DNA of 64,000 nucleotides from Luteitalea sp. TBR-22 (GCF_016865485.1 NZ_AP024452.1:5230501-5294500); one strand, 5' to 3'. Numbered from the stretch's first letter, positions 17,152-31,492 are shown. Numbers and translations are program-made. The notes: generated by a model not told the origin, from the sequence alone.

Positions 17152-18368
17152 CACATTGCCGCGAGGGCGGCCAGCAGCCGATCGATCTCGGATGCCGTCG
17201 TGTAGCACGAACAGCCGATGCGCACGAGGCCGTCCTCGGCGTGCCCGAGGCGCTGCACGAGCGTCTGGGCGTAGAAGTCCCCCGACGACACGAACAGGCC
17301 CGCGTCCACCAGGCGTCTCGCCACGTCGTGGCTGGCGTGTCCGGCCAGCGTGAAGGACACGGTCGGCGTCCGGCCGGGCCCTGCGGGACGGCCGTAGCGC
17401 GTCACGCCCGCGATCTGCCCGAGCCCGTCCCAGAGCTGGCGCGTGAGCGCCGCCGCATCCTCGTGCAACAGGGCGTGGCTGGCCACCAGGCCGGCGCGGA
17501 GGTCGCCGGCCGAGGGGCCCACCGGCCCGGCAATCGAGGCCAGGAAGCGCACGGCAGCCGCGGCGCCGACGATGCCCTCGTGGCTCTGCGTGCCGGTCTC
17601 GAGCGAGTCGGGCGGCGCGGCGGGCGCCGGCTGCAGCTTCGGCAGCCGCAACGACGCAATCAGCTCGGGGCGTGCGCAGAGGATGCCCTGGTGCGGTCCG
17701 TAGAACTTGTACGACGAGCACGCGAGCATGTCGCAGCCCAGCGCCTGCACGTCCACCAGGGTGTGCGGCGCATAGTGCACGGCGTCGACGTACACCAGCG
17801 CGCCGGCCGCCCTGGCCAGGCGAGCCGCCGCGGCGACGTCGGGCATCGTGCCGATCGCGTTGGACGCCGCCCCGACGGCCAGCAGGCGGGTGCGCGACGA
17901 CAGCAGCGCCTCGAGCGCCGCCATGTCGAAGCAGGTGCCGTCGGCGGTGAGCGGCACGGTGCGGACGGTCACGCCCGCGTCGGCGGCGGCGTGCCGCCAC
18001 GGATCGACGTTGCCGTGATGATCGAGCTCGGTCACCACGATCTCGTCGCCGGGGCCCCACTGCCGCGCCAGCGCGCGCGCGACATGGAACGTGATCGTGG
18101 TCATGTTCTGCCCGAAGCTCACCCAGTCCGGGCCCGGGGCGTTGAAGAACGCCGCGTACACCTGCCGCGCGTCGAGCAGCGCCGCGTCGGTCTCCTGGCT
18201 GGTCGGGTAGACCCAGTGCGTGTTGGCGTTGTGGTGCAGCAGGTAGTCGGCCATCGCGTCGACGACCGACTGCGGCACCTGGGTTCCGCCCGGCCCGTCG
18301 AAATAGGCCACCGGGTGGCCGGCGTGGACGCGACGGAGGGCGGGGAACTGCGAGCGGACCGATTCCAT
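17151..18368 (-). CDS. Cysteine desulfurase-like PLP enzyme (class V aminotransferase fold)
   Basis: A 405-residue PLP enzyme. [10 protein letters not shown] at the N-terminus, [14 protein letters not shown], the cofactor-binding [10 protein letters not shown] (Asp-Ala-Val-His) and the Schiff-base lysine in [11 protein letters not shown] are clear. The overall pattern ([11 protein letters not shown], then [21 protein letters not shown] near the C-terminus) matches the cysteine-desulfurase-like subfamily related to isopenicillin-N epimerase, rather than IscS or SufS: the mobile Cys loop of NifS/IscS is not visible and no isc/suf genes are adjacent. The reaction is therefore uncertain; removal of sulfur or another beta/gamma-elimination from an amino acid is likely. 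Confidence 0.82.
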   Translation of the reverse strand: MESVRSQFPALRRVHAGHPVAYFDGPGGTQVPQSVVDAMADYLLHHNANTHWVYPTSQETDAALLDARQVYAAFFNAPGPDWVSFGQNMTTITFHVARALARQWGPGDEIVVTELDHHGNVDPWRHAAADAGVTVRTVPLTADGTCFDMAALEALLSSRTRLLAVGAASNAIGTMPDVAAAARLARAAGALVYVDAVHYAPHTLVDVQALGCDMLACSSYKFYGPHQGILCARPELIASLRLPKLQPAPAAPPDSLETGTQSHEGIVGAAAAVRFLASIAGPVGPSAGDLRAGLVASHALLHEDAAALTRQLWDGLGQIAGVTRYGRPAGPGRTPTVSFTLAGHASHDVARRLVDAGLFVSSGDFYAQTLVQRLGHAEDGLVRIGCSCYTTASEIDRLLAALAAM

Positions 18369-18388
18369 GGGGCGAACCGTACAGGAAT

Positions 18389-18525
18389 GGCTCAGGGCTC
18401 AGGGCTCAGGGCTCAGAGAGCATTCTGCACACCTGGTGGATGCTGTCCGAGCCTTGAGCCGCGAGCCCTGGGTCGTGAGCCGTGCCGCTCGAGCCCTGAG
18501 CCTCGAGCCTTGGGCCCTGAGCCTT
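18389..18525. repeat. Heptad repeat locus B (GGCTCAG array and opposing GAGCCNN array)
   Basis: Four perfect GGCTCAG units (18389-18416) are followed by a 32-nt spacer beginning AGAGCATTCTG, then eleven in-phase heptads of GAGCCNN type (18449-18525; words GAGCCTT, GAGCCGC, GAGCCCT, GGGTCGT and so on). The second array is approximately the reverse complement of the first, so the locus can form a long imperfect stem. It ends two bases before the hppA stop codon and fills the gap between hppA and the desulfurase-like gene, both on the minus strand. Confidence 0.88.
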
Positions 18526-18527
18526 CT

Positions 18528-21002
<2,475 letters not shown>

Positions 21003-21235
21003 TGGGATGTGTCTCGTGAGCTGGCGGCTGGATGTCGGGCACCCGTGGGCCCGCGGGGCTCCCCTGCCCCTCCTTCGGCGCGATGGTGCGTGCGTACGGG
21101 TCCGCCAAGAACCGGGCGCGATTGTGTCATAAGGCGGGGTCATCGCCTAGACGCCGGCGGCCGGGCGTGGCGGTGCGCCGGCGGCGCGGCGGTGCGCCGG
21201 GCGGACCCCGCGGCGATTGGATGGGGAAAGGCCCC

Positions 21236-21241
21236 TATAAT
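21236..21241 (+). promoter_or_regulatory. Perfect -10 hexamer upstream of nfeD
   Basis: TATAAT occurs at 21236-21241 in a very G+C-rich 271-bp divergent gap, 32 bp before the nfeD ATG. A TTGGAT sits only 13 bp upstream, too close to serve as a normal -35, and no better -35 is seen at 16-18 bp. A GGAG Shine-Dalgarno lies about 8 nt before the ATG. The rest of the gap (21003-21235) contains runs of GCGGCGG-like sequence and nothing else recognisable. Confidence 0.55.
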
Positions 21242-21273
21242 GCCGAGGTCCTTCCAATGACGGAGCGTCCGGC

Positions 21274-21717
21274 ATGATCTGGTGGTACTGGGTGGTCCTC
21301 GGCCTGCTGCTCACCGGGCTCGAGCTCGCGACGCCGGGCGGCTTCTTCCTGCTGTTCTTCGGGATCGGCGCGCTGCTGGTCGGCGGGCTGGTCACGCTGG
21401 GCCTGGCCGGACCGGCCTGGGTGCAGTGGCTGCTCTTCTCGGTGCTGTCGGTCGCGGCCCTGGTGTTCTTCCGCACCCCCCTGCTGCGTTTGATGGAAGC
21501 AAGGACTCCCGGCTCGGGCGACGTCGACTCCCTTCGCGGCGAGGTCGCGGTCGCCATGGACGGCATCCCCGCCGGCGGGCTGGGTCGCGCGCAACTGCGC
21601 GGCACGGTCTGGACCGCGCGCAACCTCGGGACCGACCCGATCACCCCCGGCCAGCGGTGCCTGGTGACCTCGGTGGACGGCCTCACCATCTCGATCCGCC
21701 GCGAAGGAGCGCTCTGA
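21274..21717 (+). CDS. NfeD-like membrane protein
   Basis: A 147-residue short NfeD. Two or three hydrophobic segments cover about residues 3-70 (VLGLLLTGLELATPGGFFLL, then a second pair), and a C-terminal OB-fold-like domain (about 85-145) reads LRGEVAVAMDGI, GTVWTARN and ITPGQRCLVTSVDGLTISI. Short NfeD proteins are encoded next to SPFH (stomatin/paraslipin) proteins and act with them in membrane microdomains. Here the partner gene starts three codon-widths away at GTG 21720, 2 bp after this stop. Its promoter is probably the TATAAT at 21236. Confidence 0.88.
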   Translation: MIWWYWVVLGLLLTGLELATPGGFFLLFFGIGALLVGGLVTLGLAGPAWVQWLLFSVLSVAALVFFRTPLLRLMEARTPGSGDVDSLRGEVAVAMDGIPAGGLGRAQLRGTVWTARNLGTDPITPGQRCLVTSVDGLTISIRREGAL

Positions 21718-21719
21718 AC

Positions 21720-22634
21720 GTGGAAGGCCTGATTGTCCTCATCATCTTCGCGATCCTGGTCCTGATCATCGTCGCCAAGACGGCGATCGTGGTGCCGCAG
21801 CAGAGCGCCTACGTGGTGGAGCGCCTCGGGCGCTACGCCGGCACGCTGGATGCCGGCTTCCACATCCTGGTGCCCTTCATCGACGTGGTGCGCTACAAGC
21901 ACTCGCTGAAGGAGACCGCCATCGACATCCCGGCGCAGGTGTGCATCACCCGCGACAACGTGCAGGTGGGTGTCGACGGCGTGCTCTACCTCAAGGTGCT
22001 CAACCCCGAACGGGCCTCGTACGGCATCTCGGACTACCACTTCGCGATCTCGCAGCTGGCCCAGACGACGCTGCGCAGCGAGGTCGGCAAGATCGATCTC
22101 GACAAGACCTTCGAGGAGCGCACCAACATCAACACGCAGGTGGTCAGCGAGGTCGACAAGGCCACCGACCCCTGGGGCGTGAAGGTGCTGCGCTACGAGA
22201 TCAAGAACATCACGCCGCCCTCCGACGTGCTCGCCGCGATGGAGAAGCAGATGCGCGCCGAGCGCGAGAAGCGCGCGGTGATCCTGACCTCGGAAGGCCA
22301 GCGCGATGCGGCGGTGAACACCGCCGAGGGCGCCAAGCAGGAAGTGATCAAGGCCTCGGAAGCCCGGCGCCAGCAGCAGATCAACGAGGCCGAGGGTCAG
22401 GCCGCCGCGATCATGGCGGTCGCCCGCGCCACCGCCGAGGGCATCCGCGAGGTGGCGGCCGCCATGCAGTCGCCCGGCGGCGCCGAGGCCGTGCAGTTGC
22501 GCGTCGCCGAGCAGTACATCACGCAGTTCGGCAACCTGGCGCAGAAGACCAACACCATGATCATTCCCGCCACCACGAGCGACATCGGCGGCATGATCGC
22601 CACCGCGATGCAGGTGGTGAAGAAGACGTCGTAG
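21720..22634 (+). CDS. SPFH/stomatin-like protein (QmcA/paraslipin type)
   Basis: A 304-residue protein from GTG 21720, with AAGGAG ten bases upstream inside the end of nfeD. One N-terminal transmembrane helix (GLIVLIIFAILVLIIVAKTAI) is followed by an SPFH domain (VPQQSAYVVERLGRYAGTL; SQLAQTTLRSEVGKIDLD; WGVKVLRYEIKNITPP) and a charged helical coiled coil (about 190-245, EKQMRAEREKRAVILTSEGQ), ending with a hydrophobic tail. Family members assemble into membrane-bound rings or cages and are linked to membrane-protein quality control. Operon partner of the NfeD protein. The repeat array at 22641 starts six bases after the stop. Confidence 0.92.
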   Translation: MEGLIVLIIFAILVLIIVAKTAIVVPQQSAYVVERLGRYAGTLDAGFHILVPFIDVVRYKHSLKETAIDIPAQVCITRDNVQVGVDGVLYLKVLNPERASYGISDYHFAISQLAQTTLRSEVGKIDLDKTFEERTNINTQVVSEVDKATDPWGVKVLRYEIKNITPPSDVLAAMEKQMRAEREKRAVILTSEGQRDAAVNTAEGAKQEVIKASEARRQQQINEAEGQAAAIMAVARATAEGIREVAAAMQSPGGAEAVQLRVAEQYITQFGNLAQKTNTMIIPATTSDIGGMIATAMQVVKKTS

Positions 22635-22640
22635 GCGAAC

Positions 22641-22710
22641 GGGAGTCGGGAATCGGGAGTCGGGAATCGGGAATCGGGAATCGGGAGACGGGAGTCGGGA
22701 GTCGGGCGAC
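22641..22710. repeat. Heptad repeat locus D: ten GGGARTC units
   Basis: Ten consecutive 7-bp units (GGGAGTC, GGGAATC, GGGAGTC, GGGAATC three times, GGGAGAC, GGGAGTC twice, GGGCGAC) without register break, starting six bases after the stomatin-like gene. Every unit begins with GGG, so the plus strand contains ten G3 tracts separated by 4-nt loops: a strong G-quadruplex motif. The word is of the GGGNATC kind reported for Xanthomonas and Nostoc. Confidence 0.95.
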
Positions 22711-22750
22711 CAGAGCAGCGGCCGCCTCTCGCCTGCAGCCTGGCTCGGCA

Positions 22751-22780
22751 CGAAGGGCGCGTTCACGGACGCGCCCTTCG
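22751..22780. terminator. 12-bp stem-loop between convergent genes
   Basis: CGAAGGGCGCG (22751-22761) pairs perfectly with CGCGCCCTTCG (22770-22780), with one more T-A pair inside and a 6-nt loop. It lies between the stomatin-like gene and the oppositely oriented GGDEF gene. There is no T-run on either side, so it would be a structured 3' end or a Rho-assisted site rather than a classic intrinsic terminator. Confidence 0.55.
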
Positions 22781-22836
22781 GCGTTCAGCGAGCGTCCTGG
22801 TGTCGTCGAAGGCCGAAGGCCGAATGACGACGGCCG

Positions 22837-24486
22837 CTACGGCGCGACGACGACCTGGTTGCGGCCGGCCTTCTTGGCGGCGTAGAGGGCCTGGTCCGCA
22901 GCCTCGATCCAGGCATGGCGCTCGAGGCCCTCGCGCCACGGCGCGATGCCGGCGCTGAAGGTCACGCGGAAATGCTGGTGCTCGCCGGCGGCGTGATCGA
23001 GCGCGGCGAACTCCCCCAGCAGGCGCGTGATCAGTCGCTGTGCGTCCTCGGCCGACAGCTGATCGAGCAGCACGCCGAACTCCTCGCCGCCGTACCGGCC
23101 GATGACGTCGGTGCGCCGCAGGTGCTGGCGCAGCGAGCCGGCAAGGGTGGCCAGCACGCGGTCGCCCGCCTGGTGGCCGTAGGTGTCGTTGATCTGCTTG
23201 AAGTGGTCGACGTCGAGCAGCACGAGCGAGGCCGGCCCGGGCGAGACGCGCGCCCGCCTGTCGATCACCTGCTGCACCTGCTCCATGAACGAGGCGTGCG
23301 TGAGCAGCCGCGTCAGGCCGTCGCGATGCAGGAGGCTCTTGAGGAAGCGGGCCCGCTCGAGACGCGCACCGACCGCCGAGGCCAGCAGCGCGGGATGGAC
23401 CGGCTTGGTCAGGTGCTCGTCGCCACCCGCCTTGGCGGCCCGGATGCGCGACTCCATCTCGGCTTCCGACGTGAGGAAGATGATCGGCAGCGCCGCGTGC
23501 TGTTCCTGCTGGCGCACGAGCCGCGCGAGGTCGTATCCGGAGACCTCGGGCAGGTTGACGTCCATCAGCAGGAGTTCGGGCTGGAACGTCGCCATGTGCT
23601 CGGAGAAATGCCGCGGCGCGCTGCACACGTCCACCTGGTAGCCGGCCGACTCGAGCACCGTGCGCGCGAACGCGGCGTGGAACTCGTCGTCTTCCACCAC
23701 GAGGATGCGCGGCACCTCGGACTGCGACTGCTCCAGCATCTGCAGCAGCTTGCGGTGGGCGGCCTCGATCTCGGCCGGCTTGGTGTAGCAGGCGTCGGCG
23801 CCGGCGTGGATGGCCTCGGCAAGGTCGAGGAAGTCGCCGACGGCGCTGAGCATCAGGATGGCGGTCTGCTCGCCATCCGGCTTCTGGCGGGCGTACTCGA
23901 CGACGCTGTAGCCCGAGCCGTCGGGCAGCCGCACGTCGACCATCAGGCCGTCCGGCACGCGCGCGTCGATCAACGCCCGGGCGTCGTGGCAGGTGCCGGC
24001 CTCGCGCACCGGGATGCCCTCGTGCTGGAGGACCGAGGCGAGGAGGCGCCGGGTCTCCTGGTTCTCGTCGACGAGCAGCACGTCGAGCTCGCCGCGTGGG
24101 CCCTCGGGCACGGGAGTGGAGGCGGTGGCCGCAGCGGGCGTCGGCTCGGCGAGGACGGTGGTGGCGATGCCCTCGTCGAACAGCGACGCCAGGCGAAGGC
24201 GGATGTCGCGCCACCGCGCCACATCGTCGGTGGAGGGTTGGCCGTGCCCCTTCAGCAGTTCGTCGCAGCGACGCTCGGCCTCGCGCGCCAGGGTGCTGAT
24301 CTGGGGACGCTGGTAGGTGGCACCGGCACCGGCGAGCTTGTGGAAGTGGCGCTTGAGGTCGGCCAGGGTGGCAGCGGTGCCCCGATCGAGCCGGTCGAGG
24401 GTCTCGTCGATGTCGACGAGCCTGTCCGGTCCCCCTCGCAGGAACTCGGCCTGGAGTTGGCGGAACTCTTCATCCCAGGTGCTCAT
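22837..24486 (-). CDS. Hpt-REC-REC-GGDEF diguanylate cyclase
   Basis: A 549-residue protein. Residues 1 to about 95 are a histidine phosphotransfer domain with LKRHFHKLAGAG (phospho-His 49). Two receivers follow (about 130-245, DGLMVDVRLPDGSGYSV; about 250-370, LLLMDVNLPEVSGYDL with TKP lysine), then a GGDEF domain (about 385-545; DVDHFKQINDTYGHQAGD and the intact GRYGGEEFG catalytic motif). It should make cyclic di-GMP. Having its own Hpt and two receivers allows multi-step phosphorelay input. Two hybrid kinases without Hpt domains are encoded in this window and are plausible but unproven donors. Confidence 0.9.
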   Translation of the reverse strand: MSTWDEEFRQLQAEFLRGGPDRLVDIDETLDRLDRGTAATLADLKRHFHKLAGAGATYQRPQISTLAREAERRCDELLKGHGQPSTDDVARWRDIRLRLASLFDEGIATTVLAEPTPAAATASTPVPEGPRGELDVLLVDENQETRRLLASVLQHEGIPVREAGTCHDARALIDARVPDGLMVDVRLPDGSGYSVVEYARQKPDGEQTAILMLSAVGDFLDLAEAIHAGADACYTKPAEIEAAHRKLLQMLEQSQSEVPRILVVEDDEFHAAFARTVLESAGYQVDVCSAPRHFSEHMATFQPELLLMDVNLPEVSGYDLARLVRQQEQHAALPIIFLTSEAEMESRIRAAKAGGDEHLTKPVHPALLASAVGARLERARFLKSLLHRDGLTRLLTHASFMEQVQQVIDRRARVSPGPASLVLLDVDHFKQINDTYGHQAGDRVLATLAGSLRQHLRRTDVIGRYGGEEFGVLLDQLSAEDAQRLITRLLGEFAALDHAAGEHQHFRVTFSAGIAPWREGLERHAWIEAADQALYAAKKAGRNQVVVAP

Positions 24487-24556
24487 GTCAGCGCGCAGAC
24501 CGGCGCCATCGTACCACCTCGGCCGGAGGCGCGCCCCGGCGCGGCACCCGCGCGCA

Positions 24557-25030
24557 TTAGCGGGGCGAGCGACAGGCGCCGCCGACGACCGTCAGGCGGT
24601 CGACGGCAAAGGTCGCGGGCCGACTGGCCGGCGTGGCCTGCTCATACGTGCCGCGGAGCTCGACTCGCTGGCCGACGTGTGCCCTCAGGCTTTCCACGTC
24701 GCCGCCGAGCCGCACCTCCTCGGTGACGGTGGCCTCGTCACCCTCGATGGGCCTCAGCCGCCAGGCCCGCGAGCCGGCGCGCTCGAGGCATCCCGTCAGG
24801 GTGAGCCTCCCCAGTTCGGGGTCCCCGGCTTCGGGCGTCGATCGGGGACGGTCGCGCATCCCCCGTTCGCGCGCGCCCCCGAGATCGGGCTCGGGCGTGG
24901 GGAGCGGCTGGGGTTCGCCGGCGGGCGGACGGTCCGGCGGCCGGACGGGCTGCGTGGCTGGAGTCGGCGGCTGCGCGTGAATGACGGCGGCCAGGGTGAG
25001 CACGGCGAGCGGTTGCAGGATGCCTGTCAT
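24557..25030 (-). CDS. Small secreted protein with a C-terminal OB-like domain
   Basis: A 157-residue protein from ATG 25030, chosen because GGAGGTCG lies just upstream and the N-terminus is then a signal peptide (MTGILQPLAVLTLAAVIHAQ). A Pro-rich linker (about 20-75) precedes a domain with LTLTGCLERAGSRAWRL, AHVGQRVELRGTYE and FAVDRLTVVGGAC. The pattern of strand, GCLER, strand, HVGQRVELRG resembles the small OB-fold periplasmic proteins common in Acidobacteria. The two Cys (GCL and GAC) could form a disulfide. Function unknown. Confidence 0.65.
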   Translation of the reverse strand: MTGILQPLAVLTLAAVIHAQPPTPATQPVRPPDRPPAGEPQPLPTPEPDLGGARERGMRDRPRSTPEAGDPELGRLTLTGCLERAGSRAWRLRPIEGDEATVTEEVRLGGDVESLRAHVGQRVELRGTYEQATPASRPATFAVDRLTVVGGACRSPR

Positions 25031-25258
25031 TTTCGACCTCCGCCGTCGTGGGATCCACGACGCGCGCCACCCGCCGCCCGGACCCGTCAAGCCGAGCCAA
25101 GTGGCCCGTGTGCAGCGAGTTGGCCGGGCCGGCTCAGCCAGGTGCTCGGAGCGGAGCGCGGTCGTGCGGATGGCCACGCGGATCGGAATGACTGCAGGTC
25201 CCGTCTGATTGACGAGGCCAGACGGGGGTGGTAGCGTGGCGTGTTCGGCGGGCGCCGC

Positions 25259-25345
25259 GCGAAAGTGGCGGAACTGGCAGACGCGCCGGACTTAGGATCC
25301 GGTGGCCGGAAGGCTGTGCGGGTTCGAGTCCCGCCTTTCGCACCA
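25259..25345 (+). tRNA. tRNA-Leu (anticodon UAG)
   Basis: An 87-nt gene with encoded CCA. The acceptor stem GCGAAAG pairs with CTTTCGC, discriminator A. The D-arm TGGCGGAACTGGCAGACGC is typical of leucine tRNA. The anticodon stem CCGGA/TCCGG encloses the loop CTTAGGA, giving anticodon TAG (25293-25295), which reads CUA and wobble CUN codons. A long class II variable arm and the T-arm GCGGG-TTCGAGT-CCCGC complete the cloverleaf. No convincing terminator follows before tig, 160 bp downstream on the same strand; a T6 run at about 25416 lacks a good preceding hairpin. Confidence 0.97.
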
Positions 25346-25423
25346 GACGTCGTCTGGCAGCCCGTACGCTGGTGCGCTGCGCCTGGCAAGGCCTGCGCGA
25401 CGCCCGGCGACCCGATTTTTTCG

Positions 25424-25502
25424 GTGCCCGGCCCCCGGAACCCGGCACCCGACGCTGTCCGACTCCCGTTTCCCGATTCCCGACTCCCGATTCCCGAGCC
25501 CC
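25424..25502. repeat. Heptad repeat locus E: NNNCCCG then GAYTCCC, abutting the tig start
   Basis: Four heptads ending CCCG (25424-25451), a short break, then six units GACTCCC, GTTTCCC, GATTCCC, GACTCCC, GATTCCC, GAGCCCC (25461-25502). The tig ATG begins at 25505, two bases later. The array is the complement of the GGGARTC family, so the G-rich strand is the template strand of tig. There is no Shine-Dalgarno sequence between the array and the ATG. Confidence 0.93.
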
Positions 25503-25504
25503 AG

Positions 25505-26806
25505 ATGAAGGTCGAACTCACCGACGTCAGCGAAACCAAGAAGACCTTGACCGTGGAAGTCCCGCAGGACGTGGTCGAGAGCGAGATCTCCCGCATCACC
25601 CAGCGCTACGCCCGGGCCGCCCGGCTGCCCGGGTTCCGCCCAGGGAAGGCGCCCATCCAGGTGGTGCGGCGCAAGTTCAAGGACGAGATCCTCCACGACG
25701 TCGCGCACGACCTCGTGCCGCGCGTGGTGGGCGACGCGCTGCGTGACAAGGGCGTCAATCCGGTCGACACGCCGAAGGTGCGCGACCTGCAGCTCGAGGA
25801 AGGCAAGCCCCTGACCTTCACCGCTGCCATCGAGACCGCCCCGTTCGTGGATCCGGGCGACCTGACCACGCTCACGGTGACCCGTCCCGAGATGCCGGTG
25901 ACCGAAGACGACGTCGATCAGGCCTTGTCGCGCCTGCGCGACCGCCTGGCCCGGATGGAGCCGGTGGAGGATCGCGCGGCCGAGCCGGGCGACACGGTGG
26001 TGATGCACCTGGCGCGTCGCCGCCTGACGGGGCCGCAGGGCGCCGAGATCACGCCGGAAGAGCCGGAACGCCACGAGAACGTGTCGGCCGAGATCGGTGC
26101 GGCGGCCAACCCGCCGGGGTTCGACGAGGCGCTGGTGGGAGTGACGGCTGGCCAGAAGAAGACTTTCGAGGTCACCTTCCCGTCTGAGTACGAGGTCGAG
26201 GAGATGGCCGGGGCGCGCGTCGAGTACGACGTGGAGGTCACCGGGCTGCGGCGCCGGGTGCTGCCGACCCTCGATGACGAGTTCGCCAAGGACCTGGGCG
26301 AGTTCCAGACCCTGGCCGATCTGCGGGGGCGCATCCGGCAGGATCTGGAGCAGGATGCTGATCGGGAGCGGACCCGGCGCATGCGCCAGCAGTTGCTCGA
26401 GCAGCTGGCGGCGCGGATGACCGGGGAGGTCCCCGAGGGCATGGTGGCCCGCGAGGTCGACCGCCGGGTGGAGGAGTTCGCGCGCCGGCTGATGGATCAG
26501 GGCGTGGACCCGCGGCAGGCGGCGATCAACTGGGAGGAATTCCGGGCCCAGCAGCAGGAACCGGCCGTGGCGACGGTGAAGAGCGTGCTCGTGCTCGACA
26601 AGCTGGCCGAGCGCGAGGGGTTGGAGGTATCGGAAGAGGAGCTCGATGCCGATATCTCCGGATATGCGACCCGCGCGGGTCGCTCGCTGGCCGAGGTGAA
26701 GGCGCAGTTGGCGCAGCAGGATCAGCTGGTGCAGATCCGGGTGGGCCTGCTGCGGGAGAAGGCGGTGGCGCACGCGCTGTCGCGTGCTACGATCGCGGGG
26801 GCGTGA
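25505..26806 (+). CDS. tig: Trigger factor (ribosome-associated peptidyl-prolyl isomerase chaperone)
   Basis: A 433-residue chaperone that binds ribosomal protein L23 and shields nascent chains. The N-terminal ribosome-binding domain carries the signature GFRPGKAP, followed by a FKBP-type isomerase domain (about 160-245; EPGDTVVMHLARRR, FEVTFPSEYEVEEMAGA) and a helical C-terminal arm domain (about 250-430). ATG 25505 is the start used by the family (MKVELTDVSETKKTL). It lacks a Shine-Dalgarno sequence because the heptad array ends two bases before it; the message may be read through from tRNA-Leu or translated by another route. First of the tig-clpP-clpX-lon-engB-rho block. Confidence 0.95.
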   Translation: MKVELTDVSETKKTLTVEVPQDVVESEISRITQRYARAARLPGFRPGKAPIQVVRRKFKDEILHDVAHDLVPRVVGDALRDKGVNPVDTPKVRDLQLEEGKPLTFTAAIETAPFVDPGDLTTLTVTRPEMPVTEDDVDQALSRLRDRLARMEPVEDRAAEPGDTVVMHLARRRLTGPQGAEITPEEPERHENVSAEIGAAANPPGFDEALVGVTAGQKKTFEVTFPSEYEVEEMAGARVEYDVEVTGLRRRVLPTLDDEFAKDLGEFQTLADLRGRIRQDLEQDADRERTRRMRQQLLEQLAARMTGEVPEGMVAREVDRRVEEFARRLMDQGVDPRQAAINWEEFRAQQQEPAVATVKSVLVLDKLAEREGLEVSEEELDADISGYATRAGRSLAEVKAQLAQQDQLVQIRVGLLREKAVAHALSRATIAGA

Positions 26807-26849
26807 GCGTCCGCCTCGCGTCCTTCTCCCCTGTGCAACGACGACGTGA

Positions 26850-26898
26850 CTGCCCGGTAGTGCCGGGCAGGTGCAACTGCCCCCGGCCGGGTCCGGGG
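26850..26898 (+). promoter_or_regulatory. Two hairpins in the clpP leader
   Basis: CTGCCCGG-TAGTG-CCGGGCAG (26850-26870) is a perfect 8-bp stem. A second stem CCCCCGG/CCGGGGG-type (about 26880-26898) ends four bases before ATG 26903 and buries the only G-rich stretch that could serve as ribosome binding site. The first could be a tig 3' end; the second could limit clpP translation. No T-run follows either. Confidence 0.45.
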
Positions 26899-26902
26899 GG
26901 CG

Positions 26903-27526
26903 ATGAGGCCGATGCATCCCATGATTGATCCGCGCCTGCAGCTGGTCCCGATGGTGGTCGAGCAGACCAACCGCGGGGAGCGCGCGTACGACATCTTCTC
27001 TCGCCTGCTCAAGGACAGCATCATCTTCATCGGCACGCCGATCGACGACACGGTCGCGAGCCTGGTGATTGCGCAGATGCTGTTCCTGGAGGCCGAGGAT
27101 CCGGAGCGGGACATCCTGCTGTACATCAACAGCCCTGGCGGGTCGATCACCGCGGGGCTGGCGATCTACGACACGATGCAGTACATCCGGCCCGACGTGT
27201 CGACGTACTGCCTCGGGCAGTGCGCCTCGTTCGGGGCGGTGCTGCTCGCCGGCGGGACCAAGGGCAAGCGATACGCGCTGCCCAACTCGCGCATCCTGAT
27301 CCACCAGCCGTGGGTGCAGGGTGGGGTCGGCGGGCAGGCCACCGACATCGACATCCACGCCAAGGAAATCCTGCGGATGCGTCACCGGCTGAACGAGATC
27401 CTGGCCGAGCACTCCGGCCAGCCGATCGAACGGCTGCAGGCCGATACCGAGCGCGACTACATCATGTCGGCCGAGCAGGCGCGCGAGTACGGTATCATCG
27501 ACGATGTCCTCCGCAAGCGCAGCTGA
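26903..27526 (+). CDS. clpP: ATP-dependent Clp protease proteolytic subunit
   Basis: A 207-residue serine peptidase subunit forming the tetradecameric barrel of ClpXP/ClpAP. Catalytic triad: Ser109 ([10 protein letters not shown]), His134 (RILIHQP) and Asp185 ([10 protein letters not shown]). The segment around the nucleophile differs slightly from the usual QAASMGAFLL, with Cys107 and Phe110, but the triad is complete. Start ATG 26903; ATGs at 26912 and 26921 are in frame and would shorten only the processed N-terminus, and none has a well-spaced Shine-Dalgarno. Lies between tig and clpX, as in many bacteria. Confidence 0.95.
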   Translation: MRPMHPMIDPRLQLVPMVVEQTNRGERAYDIFSRLLKDSIIFIGTPIDDTVASLVIAQMLFLEAEDPERDILLYINSPGGSITAGLAIYDTMQYIRPDVSTYCLGQCASFGAVLLAGGTKGKRYALPNSRILIHQPWVQGGVGGQATDIDIHAKEILRMRHRLNEILAEHSGQPIERLQADTERDYIMSAEQAREYGIIDDVLRKRS

Positions 27527-27591
27527 CGGCGCGGTGACTGCCGCGTGCGCGCGGTGTCCCCGGTGCCGGTGACGCAGACGGGTCCGATCCC

Positions 27592-28839
<1,248 letters not shown>

Positions 28840-28850
28840 CCGTCCGGTCC

Positions 28851-28906
28851 GCCCGCGACGCTCCCGGTGGGGCGTCGGCGGGCCCGCCTGCCGGGAATCC
28901 GGCAGG
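28851..28906 (+). terminator. Two strong stem-loops after clpX
   Basis: GCCCGCGACGC (28851-28861) pairs with GCGTCGGCGGGC (28872-28883) with one bulge, and CCTGCCGG-GAAT-CCGGCAGG (28887-28906) is a perfect 8-bp stem. Both are G+C-rich without a T-run, so termination would be incomplete or Rho-assisted. They sit 12 and 48 bp after the clpX stop. A TTGACA (29030-29035) further down could be the -35 of a lon promoter, though no good -10 is seen at the right distance. Confidence 0.5.
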
Positions 28907-29064
28907 ACGCCCGGCCGCGCGCCTGGCGTACGCCCGTCCAGGCAGGCACGGCCCGGTGCCGCTTCCCGCGGGGAGCGCCCGACGGCCCGGCGACCTGCCC
29001 GTATGGCGGAGGAAGTCGTCTCCGCCGCCTTGACAAGTCACCGCGCATTCCCGACAACTGATTC

Positions 29065-31452
<2,388 letters not shown>

Positions 31453-31462
31453 TCGGAGGACG

Positions 31463-31492
31463 CGCGGGGCGGCGCACCGACGCTGCCCCGCG
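31463..31492 (+). terminator. Stem-loop after lon
   Basis: CGCGGGGC (31463-31470) pairs with GCCCCGCG (31485-31492) and the stem extends inward by three pairs including one G-U. It begins 11 bp after the lon stop, with no T-run following. Probably a 3'-end stabiliser or Rho-dependent terminator element. Confidence 0.45.

Noticed and set aside
21003-21143. N-terminal extension of the pyrophosphatase to 21143
   Set aside because: The added residues are Arg/His/Pro-rich and would precede a signal-like first helix, which is unlikely for a membrane protein start.
25346-25423. Intrinsic terminator after tRNA-Leu at the T6 run near 25416
   Set aside because: The DNA before the T-run forms only a short GCGC stem with mismatches; termination there is not supported.
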